Below, in pieces: positions 19,018-28,911 of a DNA stretch of 64,000 bases. Positions within the stretch are counted from its first letter, which is position 1; every line of letters begins with the position of its first letter. The DNA is from Nitrobacter sp963807355 (GTDB lineage Bacteria; Pseudomonadota; Alphaproteobacteria; Rhizobiales; Xanthobacteraceae), in the NCBI GenBank assembly GCA_963807355.1, contig CAWEBX010000029.1:186001-250000 (forward strand). The letters are read 5' to 3'. A program made the translations under genes and the position numbers. The notes under the pieces are model-generated. The model saw nothing but the letters and a program-made list of their open reading frames with translations, was not told the origin of the DNA and made no database searches.

Positions 19018-20516
19018 CGCTGCGTTTCGTAATGCTCCGCGACGAGGCGATCCAGCAACCGCACGCCGAATCCGGATCCCCAACTCTGATTGATGTCGGA
19101 TTTGGGAGCGCCCATCGCCGTTCCCGCGATGTCGAGATGCGCCCACGGCGTATCGTCGATGAACCGTTGCAAAAATTGAGCAGCCGTGATCGAGCCACCA
19201 TAGCGGCCGCCGGTGTTTTTCATGTCGGCAAACTGCGAGTCGATCAGCTTGTCGTATTCAGGCGCAAGCGGCATCCGCCAGACCCGCTCACCGGTCTCCA
19301 AGCCTGCTTTCGTCAGTCGCTCCGACAGTTCGTCATTGTTGGAGAACAGGCCGGCGTGGGCGGTGCCGAGCGCCACCATGATCGCGCCGGTGAGCGTTGC
19401 GAGATCAACCATCACCTTCGGCTTGAACTTGCGGGCGACGTACCAGAGCATGTCTGCAAGGACCAGCCTGCCCTCGGCGTCGGTGTTGATGATCTCGATG
19501 GTCTGCCCTGACATTGACGTCACGATATCGCCGGGCCGCTGCGCGTTGCCGTCCGGCATGTTCTCGACAAGGCCGATGACGCCGACGGCGTTCACCTTCG
19601 CCTTGCGCGAGGCGAGCGCGTGCATCAACCCCACCACACAGGCCGCCCCGCCCATGTCGCCCTTCATGTCTTCCATGCCGCTGGCGGATTTGATCGAGAT
19701 TCCGCCGGTGTCGAAGCAAACGCCCTTGCCGACGAAAGCGACGGGCGGCTCGCCTTTCTTGCCGCCATTCCAGCGCATGACGACCGTCCGACTGGGCCGT
19801 GCCGACCCCTGCCCCACACCCAGCAGCGCCCCCATACCAAGTTTGGTCATCGCCTTAACGTCAAGAACGTCGATACCGACCCCGATCGCGCGCAACCGGC
19901 TCGCGCGCCGCGCGAATTCCTCGGGATAGAGTACATTCGGCGGTTCGTTTACGAGGTCGCGCGCGATAATGACACCATCGACAACGTGATTGACCGGCGC
20001 GAACGCCTTCTTTGCTGCGGCGACGTCGGCGACCGCCATCGATATATCGGCGCGCAATACCGCATCGTCGCCGTCCTTTTTCCGCGTCTTGTAACGATCG
20101 AATTTGTATGCGCGCAACCGGATACCGGAAGCCAGCGACGCCGACTGATCCGGACCCATCATTGCAGATGGCAGTTCCGCAATGATCGTGACGCCGCCGT
20201 TATCGCTACGAATCTTTCCCGCAAGAACACCGCCGAATTTCAAGAAATCGCTGCTTTTGAGAGCCGATGTTTTGCCGGCACCCACGACGATCAGGCGATT
20301 AGCCTTGAGCCCCTCCGGAGCGAGAATATCGAGCGTCGTCGCGCTTTTGCCTTTGAACTGATTGGCTGCTGCCGCCCGTTTGACAAGTCCGGTTGACGAC
20401 CCGAGAGCCTTGCTCGCGGCTTGGCCGAACTTCAGCGCGTCATCGCAAAATACTACGAGGGTCCCGCGCGAAGCGGTCGAAAAAGGAACAAAGCCCACCT
20501 TGACGGCGTCGGGCAT
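19014..20516 (-). CDS. pepA: Cytosol aminopeptidase PepA (leucyl aminopeptidase, M17)
   Basis: Di-metal aminopeptidase of 500 residues. The M17 signature NTDAEGRL lies in the catalytic half together with GKGVCFDTGGISIKSASGMEDMKGDMGG, which supplies metal ligands and the active lysine. The N-terminal ~170 residues form the macro-like domain. It is upstream of and overlaps holC. In some bacteria PepA also binds DNA; nothing here shows that. Confidence 0.96.
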   Translation of the reverse strand: MPDAVKVGFVPFSTASRGTLVVFCDDALKFGQAASKALGSSTGLVKRAAAANQFKGKSATTLDILAPEGLKANRLIVVGAGKTSALKSSDFLKFGGVLAGKIRSDNGGVTIIAELPSAMMGPDQSASLASGIRLRAYKFDRYKTRKKDGDDAVLRADISMAVADVAAAKKAFAPVNHVVDGVIIARDLVNEPPNVLYPEEFARRASRLRAIGVGIDVLDVKAMTKLGMGALLGVGQGSARPSRTVVMRWNGGKKGEPPVAFVGKGVCFDTGGISIKSASGMEDMKGDMGGAACVVGLMHALASRKAKVNAVGVIGLVENMPDGNAQRPGDIVTSMSGQTIEIINTDAEGRLVLADMLWYVARKFKPKVMVDLATLTGAIMVALGTAHAGLFSNNDELSERLTKAGLETGERVWRMPLAPEYDKLIDSQFADMKNTGGRYGGSITAAQFLQRFIDDTPWAHLDIAGTAMGAPKSDINQSWGSGFGVRLLDRLVAEHYETQR

Positions 20517-20872
20517 CGGAAACCTCCAGGATCAGGGTGGCGCGGCCTCGAAATCGGGCCAGCGTGTGACTTAGCGACTATGGCCTGTCAACGGCAACGC
20601 TGCCAAGGGTCCGCCACCGGTCAGCTTTCCGCGCCGTTGCTACAAATTCGCTTTGAGCGCATTTGACCCCTGCCGCCGTGGCTGCAGTGTCACATATTCC
20701 GGATTTTAACTATAATCGACGGACATTAAGGCTCGGCCATTTTGTTGACAGATCAAAGGGATGGTACTGAGAGACGAGTCAGGTAAAACATGGTGGGACG
20801 CTGGGGACGTCTCGGTCGCGGTCTGGCGTTGCCGGATGTTTCTGCCTGAAAGATTGGGGATCGTTCAGACCG
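20517..20872. other. Intergenic region between divergent pepA and lptF
   Basis: These 356 bases presumably hold the promoters of pepA and of the lptFGD operon. TATAAT occurs at 20711-20716 and TTGACA at 20745-20750 on the plus strand but they are not arranged as one promoter. The end close to lptF can be read as open frames on both strands, none with a recognisable product. Confidence 0.5.
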
Positions 20873-22045
20873 ATGGGGTCGATCGACAAGTATATTTTCC
20901 GGACGACGCTGGCGTCGTTTGTAGTGGTCCTGGTCAGCCTGACAGGGGTGATCTGGATTACACAGGCGTTGCGTGGAATCGACCTGATGACAAGCCAGGG
21001 ACAGACCATCCTGACGTTTCTGGGGATCACCAGCCTTGCTATCCCCGTGCTGGTGCTGATCATCTCCCCGATTGCGCTGATGATCGCGATCGCGCACACC
21101 CTCCACAAGCTTGCTACGGACTCGGAAATCATCGTGATGAACGCCGCCGGCCTATCGCCGTTCCGGCTCTTCCGGCCGTTCATCTATGCAACGGTGATTG
21201 TGGCCTTGCTGGTGGCGTTCATCGCGGCCTACCTTGCGCCTGATGGGATGCGTCGGTTGAAGCGATGGGATGCCGAGATCACCGCCGACGTTCTGGCGAA
21301 CGTTCTGCAACCCGGCCGATTTGCGCAACTGGATCCGAATCTGACAATTCGTATTCGGGAACGACAGCCTGGTGGCCAGCTCGCCGGAATTTTCATTGAT
21401 GATCGCCGTAATCCTGAAGAGCGTCTCAGTATCATCGCCGACCATGGGACGGTGATGAAGAACGACCAGGGATCGTTTCTTATCCTGGAAGATGGGCACC
21501 TGGAGAGATTCGAGACGGGCAAGCGCGAACCGGCCATGGTCGCATTTGACCGCTATGCGTTCGACATGTCGAAATTCTCCAATCGAGGGCATGACGTTAT
21601 TTATGGCATTCGTGAACGTTATCTTTGGGAGTTGATTGCTCCCGATCAGAAGGACCCGCTGGTTCAGCAGATGCGCGGCCAATTCCGCGCCGAGCTTCAC
21701 GATCGATTTACCGCCCCGATCTATCCGTTTGCCTTTGCAGCGCTGACCTTCGCATTCCTCGGAACACCGCGCACCACGCGCCAGAGTCGCAATTTCTCCA
21801 TGGGAGCGGCAATTGCGGCGGTGTTCGGCCTTCGTATGGCAGGCTTCGCGCTTTCGGTCATGACTGTGAAATCGCCGATGGCGGCGCTTCTGCAATACCT
21901 GCTTCTATTCGGGGCAATTGGTATCTGCTTGCGGGTGATCGTTGCTGGAATCGTGCTCGAACCATCCGCCGCGGTAACGGAGGCGATCAACAGATCGAAC
22001 GCGCGGCTCCTCCGCCTGCTGGGGAAGAGACCGGCCCACGCATGA
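20873..22045 (+). CDS. lptF: LPS export permease LptF
   Basis: Inner-membrane subunit of the LptB2FG transporter that extracts lipopolysaccharide for export. The 390-residue protein has the YjgP/YjgQ layout: three N-terminal membrane helices (for example TTLASFVVVLVSLTGVIWITQAL), a periplasmic beta-jellyroll of ~190 residues, and three C-terminal helices. The MGSIDKYIFRTTL start resembles the family N terminus. Its stop overlaps the lptG start as ATGA at 22042-22045. It heads a run lptF-lptG-lptD-surA-pdxA-ksgA on the plus strand. Confidence 0.93.
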   Translation: MGSIDKYIFRTTLASFVVVLVSLTGVIWITQALRGIDLMTSQGQTILTFLGITSLAIPVLVLIISPIALMIAIAHTLHKLATDSEIIVMNAAGLSPFRLFRPFIYATVIVALLVAFIAAYLAPDGMRRLKRWDAEITADVLANVLQPGRFAQLDPNLTIRIRERQPGGQLAGIFIDDRRNPEERLSIIADHGTVMKNDQGSFLILEDGHLERFETGKREPAMVAFDRYAFDMSKFSNRGHDVIYGIRERYLWELIAPDQKDPLVQQMRGQFRAELHDRFTAPIYPFAFAALTFAFLGTPRTTRQSRNFSMGAAIAAVFGLRMAGFALSVMTVKSPMAALLQYLLLFGAIGICLRVIVAGIVLEPSAAVTEAINRSNARLLRLLGKRPAHA

Positions 22046-23139
22046 GCATGTTGACGAACACGTTGGGTCGTTATTTTGCTGGCCGCTTTGTGGTGGCTGC
22101 GCTCGGCGTTTTCGTCAGCATTTTTCTGCTACTCGTTCTTGTCGATTACATTGAAATGGTGCGGAGGACGTCCGGGCTTGCGTCGGCTTCGGCACTCGTG
22201 GTCGCGGAAACATCGCTTTTCAGGGTACCCCAGCTCCTTGAGAAACTGACCCCGTTCTGTGTCCTGATCGGCGCCATGACGTGCTATCTCGCACTGTCGC
22301 GGCAGCTTGAACTGGTGGTGGCCCGCGCCGCCGGCGTTTCGGCGTGGCAATTCATCTCGCCGGCGCTCGTGTGCGCGATCGCGCTCGGCGCCCTCGCCAC
22401 CACGGTCTACAATCCTTTGTCTGCCAACCTGCGCGAATTGTCCAAGCGGATGGAGGCCGAACTGTTTGGCGGTGTCTCCGGAGGAGGTCTCCAGGACGCA
22501 TCCGGTTTCTGGATCAACCAAGTGACCGACGACGGTCAGGCTATCATCAATGCGGCGCGCAGTGAGCAGCAAGGCGTGCGCTTGACGGGGCTCACCGTGT
22601 TCACGTTCGATCCCAATTCCAAGTTCAAGGAACGTATCGAGGCACGCGAAGCAGCCCTGGAAGATGGCCGTTGGCTGTTCAAAGGCGTTCGCCGGTTTAC
22701 GCTCGACAATCCACCGGTCGAGCAGGAAACTTTTGTCCTTCCGACCAGTCTGACGCCGGCACAGGTCCAAAACAGCTTCTCTACCCCCGAAACTGTGTCA
22801 TTTTGGCAACTTCCGGGTTATATCAGATCCTCCGAGAGCTCAGGATTTGCCACCGCAGGATACCGGCTGCAATACCACAAACTCATCGCACAGCCGTTTT
22901 TGCTGGCTGCAATGGTGATGCTGGCGGCCTCGGTGAGCCTTCGCTTCTTCCGCTTCGGCGGGGTGCAAAAGATGGTTTTAAGTGGCGTGGGTTCGGGCTT
23001 TCTGCTCTATGTCCTGTCTAAGGTAACTGAGGATTTGAGCAAGGCCGAGCTGATGAATCCAATCGCTGCGGCGTGGCTGCCGGTCTGCGTCGGCAGCCTC
23101 ACCGGCTTTTTGGTCTTGCTGCATCAGGAGGACGGATAG
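22042..23139 (+). CDS. lptG: LPS export permease LptG
   Basis: Second permease of LptB2FG; 365 residues from ATG 22042 (MSMLTNTLGRYFAGRFV). The open frame extends upstream into lptF, but the ATGA overlap and family N terminus fix the start. N-terminal helices, a periplasmic domain (about residues 100-265) and C-terminal helices (LLAAMVMLAASVSLRF) match the YjgP/YjgQ family. The stop codon overlaps the proposed GTG start of lptD, with AGGAGG just before. Confidence 0.93.
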   Translation: MSMLTNTLGRYFAGRFVVAALGVFVSIFLLLVLVDYIEMVRRTSGLASASALVVAETSLFRVPQLLEKLTPFCVLIGAMTCYLALSRQLELVVARAAGVSAWQFISPALVCAIALGALATTVYNPLSANLRELSKRMEAELFGGVSGGGLQDASGFWINQVTDDGQAIINAARSEQQGVRLTGLTVFTFDPNSKFKERIEAREAALEDGRWLFKGVRRFTLDNPPVEQETFVLPTSLTPAQVQNSFSTPETVSFWQLPGYIRSSESSGFATAGYRLQYHKLIAQPFLLAAMVMLAASVSLRFFRFGGVQKMVLSGVGSGFLLYVLSKVTEDLSKAELMNPIAAAWLPVCVGSLTGFLVLLHQEDG

Positions 23140-25633
23140 TGGCTGCAATCGCCACCCTCCGTAAGCGCTCGCCTGTTCGCGAGCGGCGCGTCTCACTGCG
23201 CCGCCGTTGGTCTGGTGCGTCCGTGATTCCGGCCTCGCTGACGGCGGCCGTTCTCGGACTGATTGCCGCCGCTGTGATTGACGTCGTCGCAACTACTCCG
23301 GCTGTGGCACAAAGCTTCACTTACAATCCTCGCCCGTACAAGCCCGCGCCGCCGCCAACTCAGAATGACGGGCAGATGCTCGTTCAGGCGACCGAGCTCG
23401 ACTACGACTACAACAATTCTCGCGTGTCGGCCGTCGGCAATGTGCAGATGTTCTACAACGGCACGAGCGTCGAGGCGGACAAGGTCATCTACGACCAGAA
23501 AACCAAGCGGCTCCATGCCGAAGGCAACATCCGCATGACTGATGCGGGAGGCAAGGTCACATACGCCAATATCCTCGATTTGAGCGACGACTACCGGGAC
23601 GGCTTCGTCGATTCGCTGAGAGTTGACACGGCCGATGCGACGCGCATGGCCGCAACTCGGGCCGATCGGACCCAGGGCAACTACACGGTATTCGAGAACG
23701 GCGTCTATACAGCCTGCGCGCCCTGCAGGGAGAATCCGAAAAAGCCCCCGCTTTGGCAGGTCAAGGGTGCCCGCATCATTCACAATCAGACCGAGAAGAT
23801 GTTGTACTTCGAGGACGCCCGTTTGGAATTCTACGGCGTGCCTATGGCCTATATGCCTTTCTTCTCAACACCAGATCCGACTGTGAAACGCAAAAGCGGC
23901 TTCCTGGTGCCCACCTTTACGTCCTATACTGCCTTCGGGGTCGGGGTCGAGGTTCCCTACTATTTCGCGCTCGCGCCGGACTACGACCTGACCCTTTCTC
24001 CCCGATTCACCACGCGACAAGGCGTGTTGATGCAAGGCGAGTTCAGGCAGCGTTTAATGGACGGCGCCTATCAAATCCGTGCTTATGGCATCAATCAGCT
24101 TGATCCGGACGCCTTCGGTTCGGGTCCCGGCAACCGGGACTTCCGCGGCGGTGTGGATACCAAAGGCCAGTTTGCTTTGAACGATAAATGGGTCTGGGGT
24201 TGGGACGGCGTTCTGTTAAGCGACTACTTCTTCTTCTCCGATTACCGGTTGAGGCAGTACAGGGACCCGATGCAATCGTTCCTGACTTTGCCGACCGAAG
24301 CGATCTCGCAACTCTATCTGACCGGCGTCGGCAACCGTAGCTACTTCGACGCCCGCGCGATCCACTACCTGAGCTTCTCCGGCAATCAGAGCCTGGTTCC
24401 GGTGGTTGCGCCTGTCATCGACTATTCGAATGTCATCAACCATTCCGTCATTGGCGGCGAGTTCAGCTACAAGTTCAACTTCGTCAATCTCGCGCGTGAT
24501 CAGCCGCAGTTCGATCCGATCTCGACGCTGGCGAATAACTCCTTCGTGTGTGCACCAACGTCGGCTGACTCAGCAGCGAGAAATCCGGCCAATTGTTTGC
24601 TTCGAGGTATTCCGGGAACATATACGCGCTTGACCGCACAAGCACAGTGGCGGAAGTCGTTCACTGATTCTTTCGGCCAAATCTGGACGCCGTTTGCTTC
24701 GCTTCGTGCCGACGCAATCAACGCCGACATCTCGGATCAGCAAGGCACTCAAAAGTTCATACAGCCAGGTACCACGCAGGCAATCCGGCTCATGCCCGTT
24801 GTGGGCATCGAATATCGCTATCCCTTCATCAACGTTCAGCCCTGGGGCACCACAACGATCGAACCGATCGCGCAGGTCATCATCCGTCCGAATGAAAGCT
24901 ATGCGGGCAAGCTGCCGAATGAGGATGCGCAAAGCCTGGTCTTCGACGCCAGCAACCTCTTCAGCGTGGACAAATTCTCCGGTTATGACCGTGTCGAGGG
25001 TGGCGGCCGCGCCAATATCGGCGCACAGGCGACGACTCAATTCGATCAGGGCGGCGCGATCAACTTTCTGTTCGGACAGTCCTATCAGCTGTTCGGCCTG
25101 AACTCGTTTGCCGTTGCGGATATCACCAATACCGGCGTCAATTCCGGCTTGCAGCGCCCGCAATCCGACTACGTAACAAGCGTCAACTATTCACCGAACA
25201 GCATCTTCCGTTCAGCACCCGCGCGCGGATTGATGAGGCGACCTTGAACGTGCAACGCTTCGAAGCCGAAGCCCGCGCCGGTTTCTCCCGGTGGTCCGGG
25301 AGCATCTTATACGGCGATTATGCGGAGCAGCCCAGCCTCGGGTTTCTCACAAGGCGTCGAGGTCTTTTGGGCACCGGTTCCATAAAGGTTGCATCCAACT
25401 GGGTCGTGCAGGGTGCGGCACGCTGGGATCTCGAAGCTAATCAAATCAACCAGTATGCGGTTGGCGCGGGATACGTGGACGATTGTTTTGTTCTCGGCCT
25501 CAACTACGTGACGTCATACATTTACTCTGCGGGAGCAACGCCGCCCCAGCTTAACCATGCTTTTATGCTTCAGCTTGGACTGAGAACCTTGGGTCAGACC
25601 CGGCAAGGGTCGAGTGGATCTGGCATTCGCTAA
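23139..25633 (+). CDS. lptD: LPS assembly outer-membrane protein LptD, frame broken near the C terminus
   Basis: LptD forms the outer-membrane pore that inserts lipopolysaccharide. After a signal region (residues ~30-60) comes the OstA/LptA-like domain (VQATELDYDYNNSRVSAVGNVQMFYN), then the large beta barrel. The first frame ends at 25247 after FRSAPARGLMRRP, while the barrel continues in another frame (FSTRARIDEATLNVQRFEAEARAGF to 25633). The break is at 25208-25213: one base is missing between TTCCG and TTCAGC. The repaired protein has about 831 residues. I chose GTG 23139 because it overlaps the lptG stop and has AGGAGG; an in-frame ATG at 23073 lies inside lptG. Confidence 0.92.
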
Positions 25634-25721
25634 ATTCAACTGGCGCCCGTCGAAGGGCAGGCTGTGCCGCCTGATTAACTCAGACCGCGTCGACAAGAGA
25701 CCTGCTAGCGCGCGCACTGAC

Positions 25722-26681
25722 ATGAAAATGACCTCGCTCTTCCGGCCCTTAAGCCGTCTTGCCTCATTCGCGTTTCTTTCGTTCGTCGGCTTGAACTCGC
25801 CGCTGCTTGCCCAGTCGGTCGCGGTCATGGTCAACGGCGAGCCGATCACCACTTTTGATATCGAGCAGCGCATCCGCCTGATTAAAATATCCACCCACAA
25901 ATCGCCGCCCCGGCAGGAGGTAATCGAGGAGTTGATCGGCGAAAAGGTGAAGATCGGGGAGGCCAAGAAGTTCGGCGTGAACCCGACTTCGACGGATATT
26001 GATCAGGCATTCGCCAACATGGGTGCGCGGATGGGGATGTCGCCCGAACAGCTGACAAAATCGATCGCCTCTCAGGGAGTTCGCCCGGACACGATCAAGG
26101 CGCGCCTGAAAGCTGATATGGTTTGGGGAAGCCTTGTGCGCGGCCGCTTCAAGGAAAGTCTTCTTGTGAGCGATCGTGATGTCAATGAAGCGCTGAAGAA
26201 TAGCGGCGAGGATAAATCGAAAATCGAGGGGATCGAATACCAGATGCGTCCCGTTGTCCTGATCGTTCCGCGTGGCGCGGCGGGTCCGGTGGTGGAGGCG
26301 CGGCGCAACGAGGCCAATTCTTTGCGCGAGCGCATTCAGTCTTGCTCGGAGGCCGTTCGCACTGTCAAGGCGATGCGGAATGCCACTCTCCGCGATCCGA
26401 TCACAAAAACGTCCGCCGACCTGCCACCTACGCTTCGAGATCTGCTCGATAAGACGCCCGTGGGGCATCTGACTCCACCGGAAACCACGCGGCAGGGCGT
26501 CGAAATGGTAGCGGTATGCGAAAAGAAGGCAACCAGCGTGGACACCCCGAAGAAAAAGGAAATCCGGGAAAAAATGTTTGCCGACAAGTATGAGAAGCGG
26601 TCCAAGTCCTACCTGGAAGATATTCGAAGATCCGCGATGATCGAATATCGTGAGAGTCGTCCAGAGAAAGGCGACAAATGA
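25722..26681 (+). CDS. SurA-like periplasmic chaperone / SurA N-terminal domain protein
   Basis: A 319-residue secreted protein with signal peptide (LASFAFLSFVGLNSPLLAQS) and a SurA N-terminal chaperone domain (VAVMVNGEPITTFDIEQRIRLI, with the helical segment to about residue 150). Only a degenerate parvulin-like region follows, as usual for the alphaproteobacterial protein located between lptD and pdxA. It probably escorts outer-membrane proteins such as LptD. ATG 25722 and 25728 are both possible; the longer frame from 25614 overlaps lptD. Confidence 0.87.
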   Translation: MKMTSLFRPLSRLASFAFLSFVGLNSPLLAQSVAVMVNGEPITTFDIEQRIRLIKISTHKSPPRQEVIEELIGEKVKIGEAKKFGVNPTSTDIDQAFANMGARMGMSPEQLTKSIASQGVRPDTIKARLKADMVWGSLVRGRFKESLLVSDRDVNEALKNSGEDKSKIEGIEYQMRPVVLIVPRGAAGPVVEARRNEANSLRERIQSCSEAVRTVKAMRNATLRDPITKTSADLPPTLRDLLDKTPVGHLTPPETTRQGVEMVAVCEKKATSVDTPKKKEIREKMFADKYEKRSKSYLEDIRRSAMIEYRESRPEKGDK

Positions 26682-26770
26682 CTTTCTCGTGTCCAGCAAG
26701 GTGATGCGGCAGATGTCATGAACGGCGGCGTGTGTTCGATCAAAAGCCGCGCTGGAGGAGCCACCGCGTG

Positions 26771-27791
26771 GTGAAGCCGATTGCATTGACCCTGGGCGAG
26801 CCGGCCGGCATCGGACCGGATATCACGATCGCGGCCTGGCTGCGCCGCAAGAGCGATGCTGTTCCTCCCTTCTATCTTCTTGGCGATAGCGCATTCATCG
26901 CGGCCCGAGCAAAGCTGCTCGGACTTGATCTTCCCTTGCTTGATCTTTCCTTGGCGGAGGTCGGCCAGAAAGACGTTTCCCAGATATTCAATGAAGCACT
27001 TCCGGTTGTCGCCACGGGGCATCCGGCAACAGCGCATCCCGGCCATCCCGACGACAACAGCGCCCCGGCGGCGATCGGATCGATCCGTCATGCGGTCAAC
27101 GACGTTGTAGCGGGCCATGCGGGAGCAGTGGTCACCAATCCGATTGCCAAGAGCGTGCTCTACCGGGCGGGATTCGCCCATCCTGGCCACACCGAATTTC
27201 TCGCCGAACTGGCGGCAACGAACTCCAACGCACCGCAACCGGTGATGCTGCTGTGGTCGCCCGATCTTGCGGTAGTGCCCGTCACTATCCACCTGCCCTT
27301 GCGCGATGCGATCACAATGCTGTCGAGCCGCATGATTGTGGATACCGTTCGCATTGTCGTTGCAGACCTACGCTCGCGATTTGGAATCACCAGCCCCCGC
27401 ATCGCGGTATCCGGATTGAATCCCCATGCGGGAGAGGACGGCTCGCTCGGAACCGAGGATCAGACGATCGTTGCACCGGCCGTCGCAATCCTGCGCGCCG
27501 AAGCAATCGACGTCAAAGGCCCGCTTCCGGCCGACACCATGTTCCATGAGGCCGCGCGCCGGACTTACGACTGTGCCATTTGCATGTATCACGATCAGGC
27601 TCTGATTCCGGTCAAAACGCTGGCTTTCGATCGGGCCGTCAACGTCACGCTGGGACTGCCGTTTATCCGCACATCGCCTGATCACGGCACTGCATTCGAC
27701 ATCGCCGGCACGGGACGCGCCGATCCATCGAGTTCTGATCGCTGCGCTGAGCCTCGCCGCGCGGATGGCAGCGTCGACGCGTTCGGCATGA
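26771..27791 (+). CDS. pdxA: 4-hydroxythreonine-4-phosphate dehydrogenase PdxA, frame broken near the end
   Basis: NAD-dependent enzyme of pyridoxal phosphate synthesis. The start is a GTG (26771, or 26768) with GGAGG upstream; the first motif is TLGEPAGIGPD, and metal-ligand histidines are in AHPGHTEF and CMYHDQALIPVKT, with GLPFIRTSPDHGTAFDIAGTGRADP near the end. After this the frame should read SSLIAALSLAARMAASTRSA and stop at 27791, overlapping ksgA as ATGA. In the given sequence GAGTTC at 27730-27735 has one base too many, so translation instead runs into ksgA. The repaired length is 339 residues. Confidence 0.93.
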
Positions 27792-28654
27792 GCGCGATTG
27801 ATGACCTTCCGCCGCTGCGCGACGTCATCAAACGTCACGCGTTATCGGCGCGAAAATCGCTGGGACAGAACTTTCTACTCGATCTGAATCTCACGGCCCG
27901 GATCGCGCGCGCCGCCGGTCCACTCCAGGATGCGACCGTCATCGAGATTGGGCCAGGTCCTGGCGGATTGACGCGGGCGCTGCTTGCGCTCGGCGCGATG
28001 CGCGTCATCGCCATCGAGCGTGACGAACGCGCGCTTGGCGCGCTGGAAGAAATCTCGGCTCGCTATCCCGGCCGCCTCACGATCGTCAACGCGGACGCGA
28101 CGAGCTTCGATCCACGACCCCTGCTCGGCACGATGCGCGCAAAGATCGTCGCCAACCTGCCTTACAACATCGCCACCGCACTACTGATCCGCTGGCTCAG
28201 CATCGAGCCCTGGCCGCCATGGTATGGCGCCATGGTGCTGATGTTTCAGCGCGAGGTTGCCGAACGGATCGTTGCCCGCGAAAACGACGACGCGTACGGC
28301 CGCCTCGCCGTGCTATCGAACTGGCGCGCAGAGACCAAAATTCTGTTCGACATCTCGCCCGCGGCTTTCGTTCCGCAACCTCAGGTCACGTCTTCGGTGG
28401 TGCGGCTGATACCACGCGACAGCCCCGAGCCATGCGACCGCCGGATGCTGGAGCAGGTTGCCGCCGCGGCGTTCGGGCATCGCCGGAAGATGCTACGGCA
28501 AAGCCTGAAATCGTTGCCCGCTGATCCTGCGTCGCTGGCGGCTGCGGCCGGCATCGACCCCACGCGGCGCGCGGAGACGGTTCCAATATCCGGTTTCGTT
28601 GCGATGGCTCGTGAATTGGCGGACATACACCGCAATAGAACGGATCGGATCTGA
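27788..28654 (+). CDS. ksgA: 16S rRNA dimethyladenosine transferase KsgA
   Basis: Methylates two adjacent adenines near the 3' end of 16S rRNA during small subunit maturation. The 288-residue product has SARKSLGQNFLLD, the SAM-binding EIGPGPGGLTRAL, and the catalytic NLPYNIATALL. The ATG at 27788 overlaps the repaired pdxA stop (ATGA) and fits the family N terminus MSAIDDLPPLRDVI. In the raw sequence an open frame of 640 codons fuses pdxA and ksgA, which I consider an artefact of the pdxA frameshift. Confidence 0.95.
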   Translation: MSAIDDLPPLRDVIKRHALSARKSLGQNFLLDLNLTARIARAAGPLQDATVIEIGPGPGGLTRALLALGAMRVIAIERDERALGALEEISARYPGRLTIVNADATSFDPRPLLGTMRAKIVANLPYNIATALLIRWLSIEPWPPWYGAMVLMFQREVAERIVARENDDAYGRLAVLSNWRAETKILFDISPAAFVPQPQVTSSVVRLIPRDSPEPCDRRMLEQVAAAAFGHRRKMLRQSLKSLPADPASLAAAAGIDPTRRAETVPISGFVAMARELADIHRNRTDRI

Positions 28655-28911
28655 GACGATGTTATGGCGTTGATGCGCCGCAATCGCCGTAAAGTTCGGT
28701 GTTGTTGTGCACATGTTATCTTTATCGCGAAGCCGCGAGACCGCGCGCCTACGTTAAGGTGGCCGATGCAGGTAAAAAATGTAGGCAGAAGAGAGGTCAT
28801 TCAGCCTCAATTACGCCCCGACCATTCCGGATTTACGGCGCAATGCGACCCAAGTCTTTCCTGACTATTAAAGAAAAGGCATCGTGAATCTTGTCATGAT
28901 CGGGGATATGC

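Noticed and set aside
25764..26786. A 340-codon minus-strand frame opposite the surA-like gene
   Set aside because: Opposite-strand shadow; the plus-strand gene has signal peptide and family motifs.
26732..28654. A 640-codon frame that could be a bifunctional PdxA-KsgA enzyme
   Set aside because: The linker is the wrong frame of the normal PdxA end, and removing one base restores an ATGA overlap between two standard genes.
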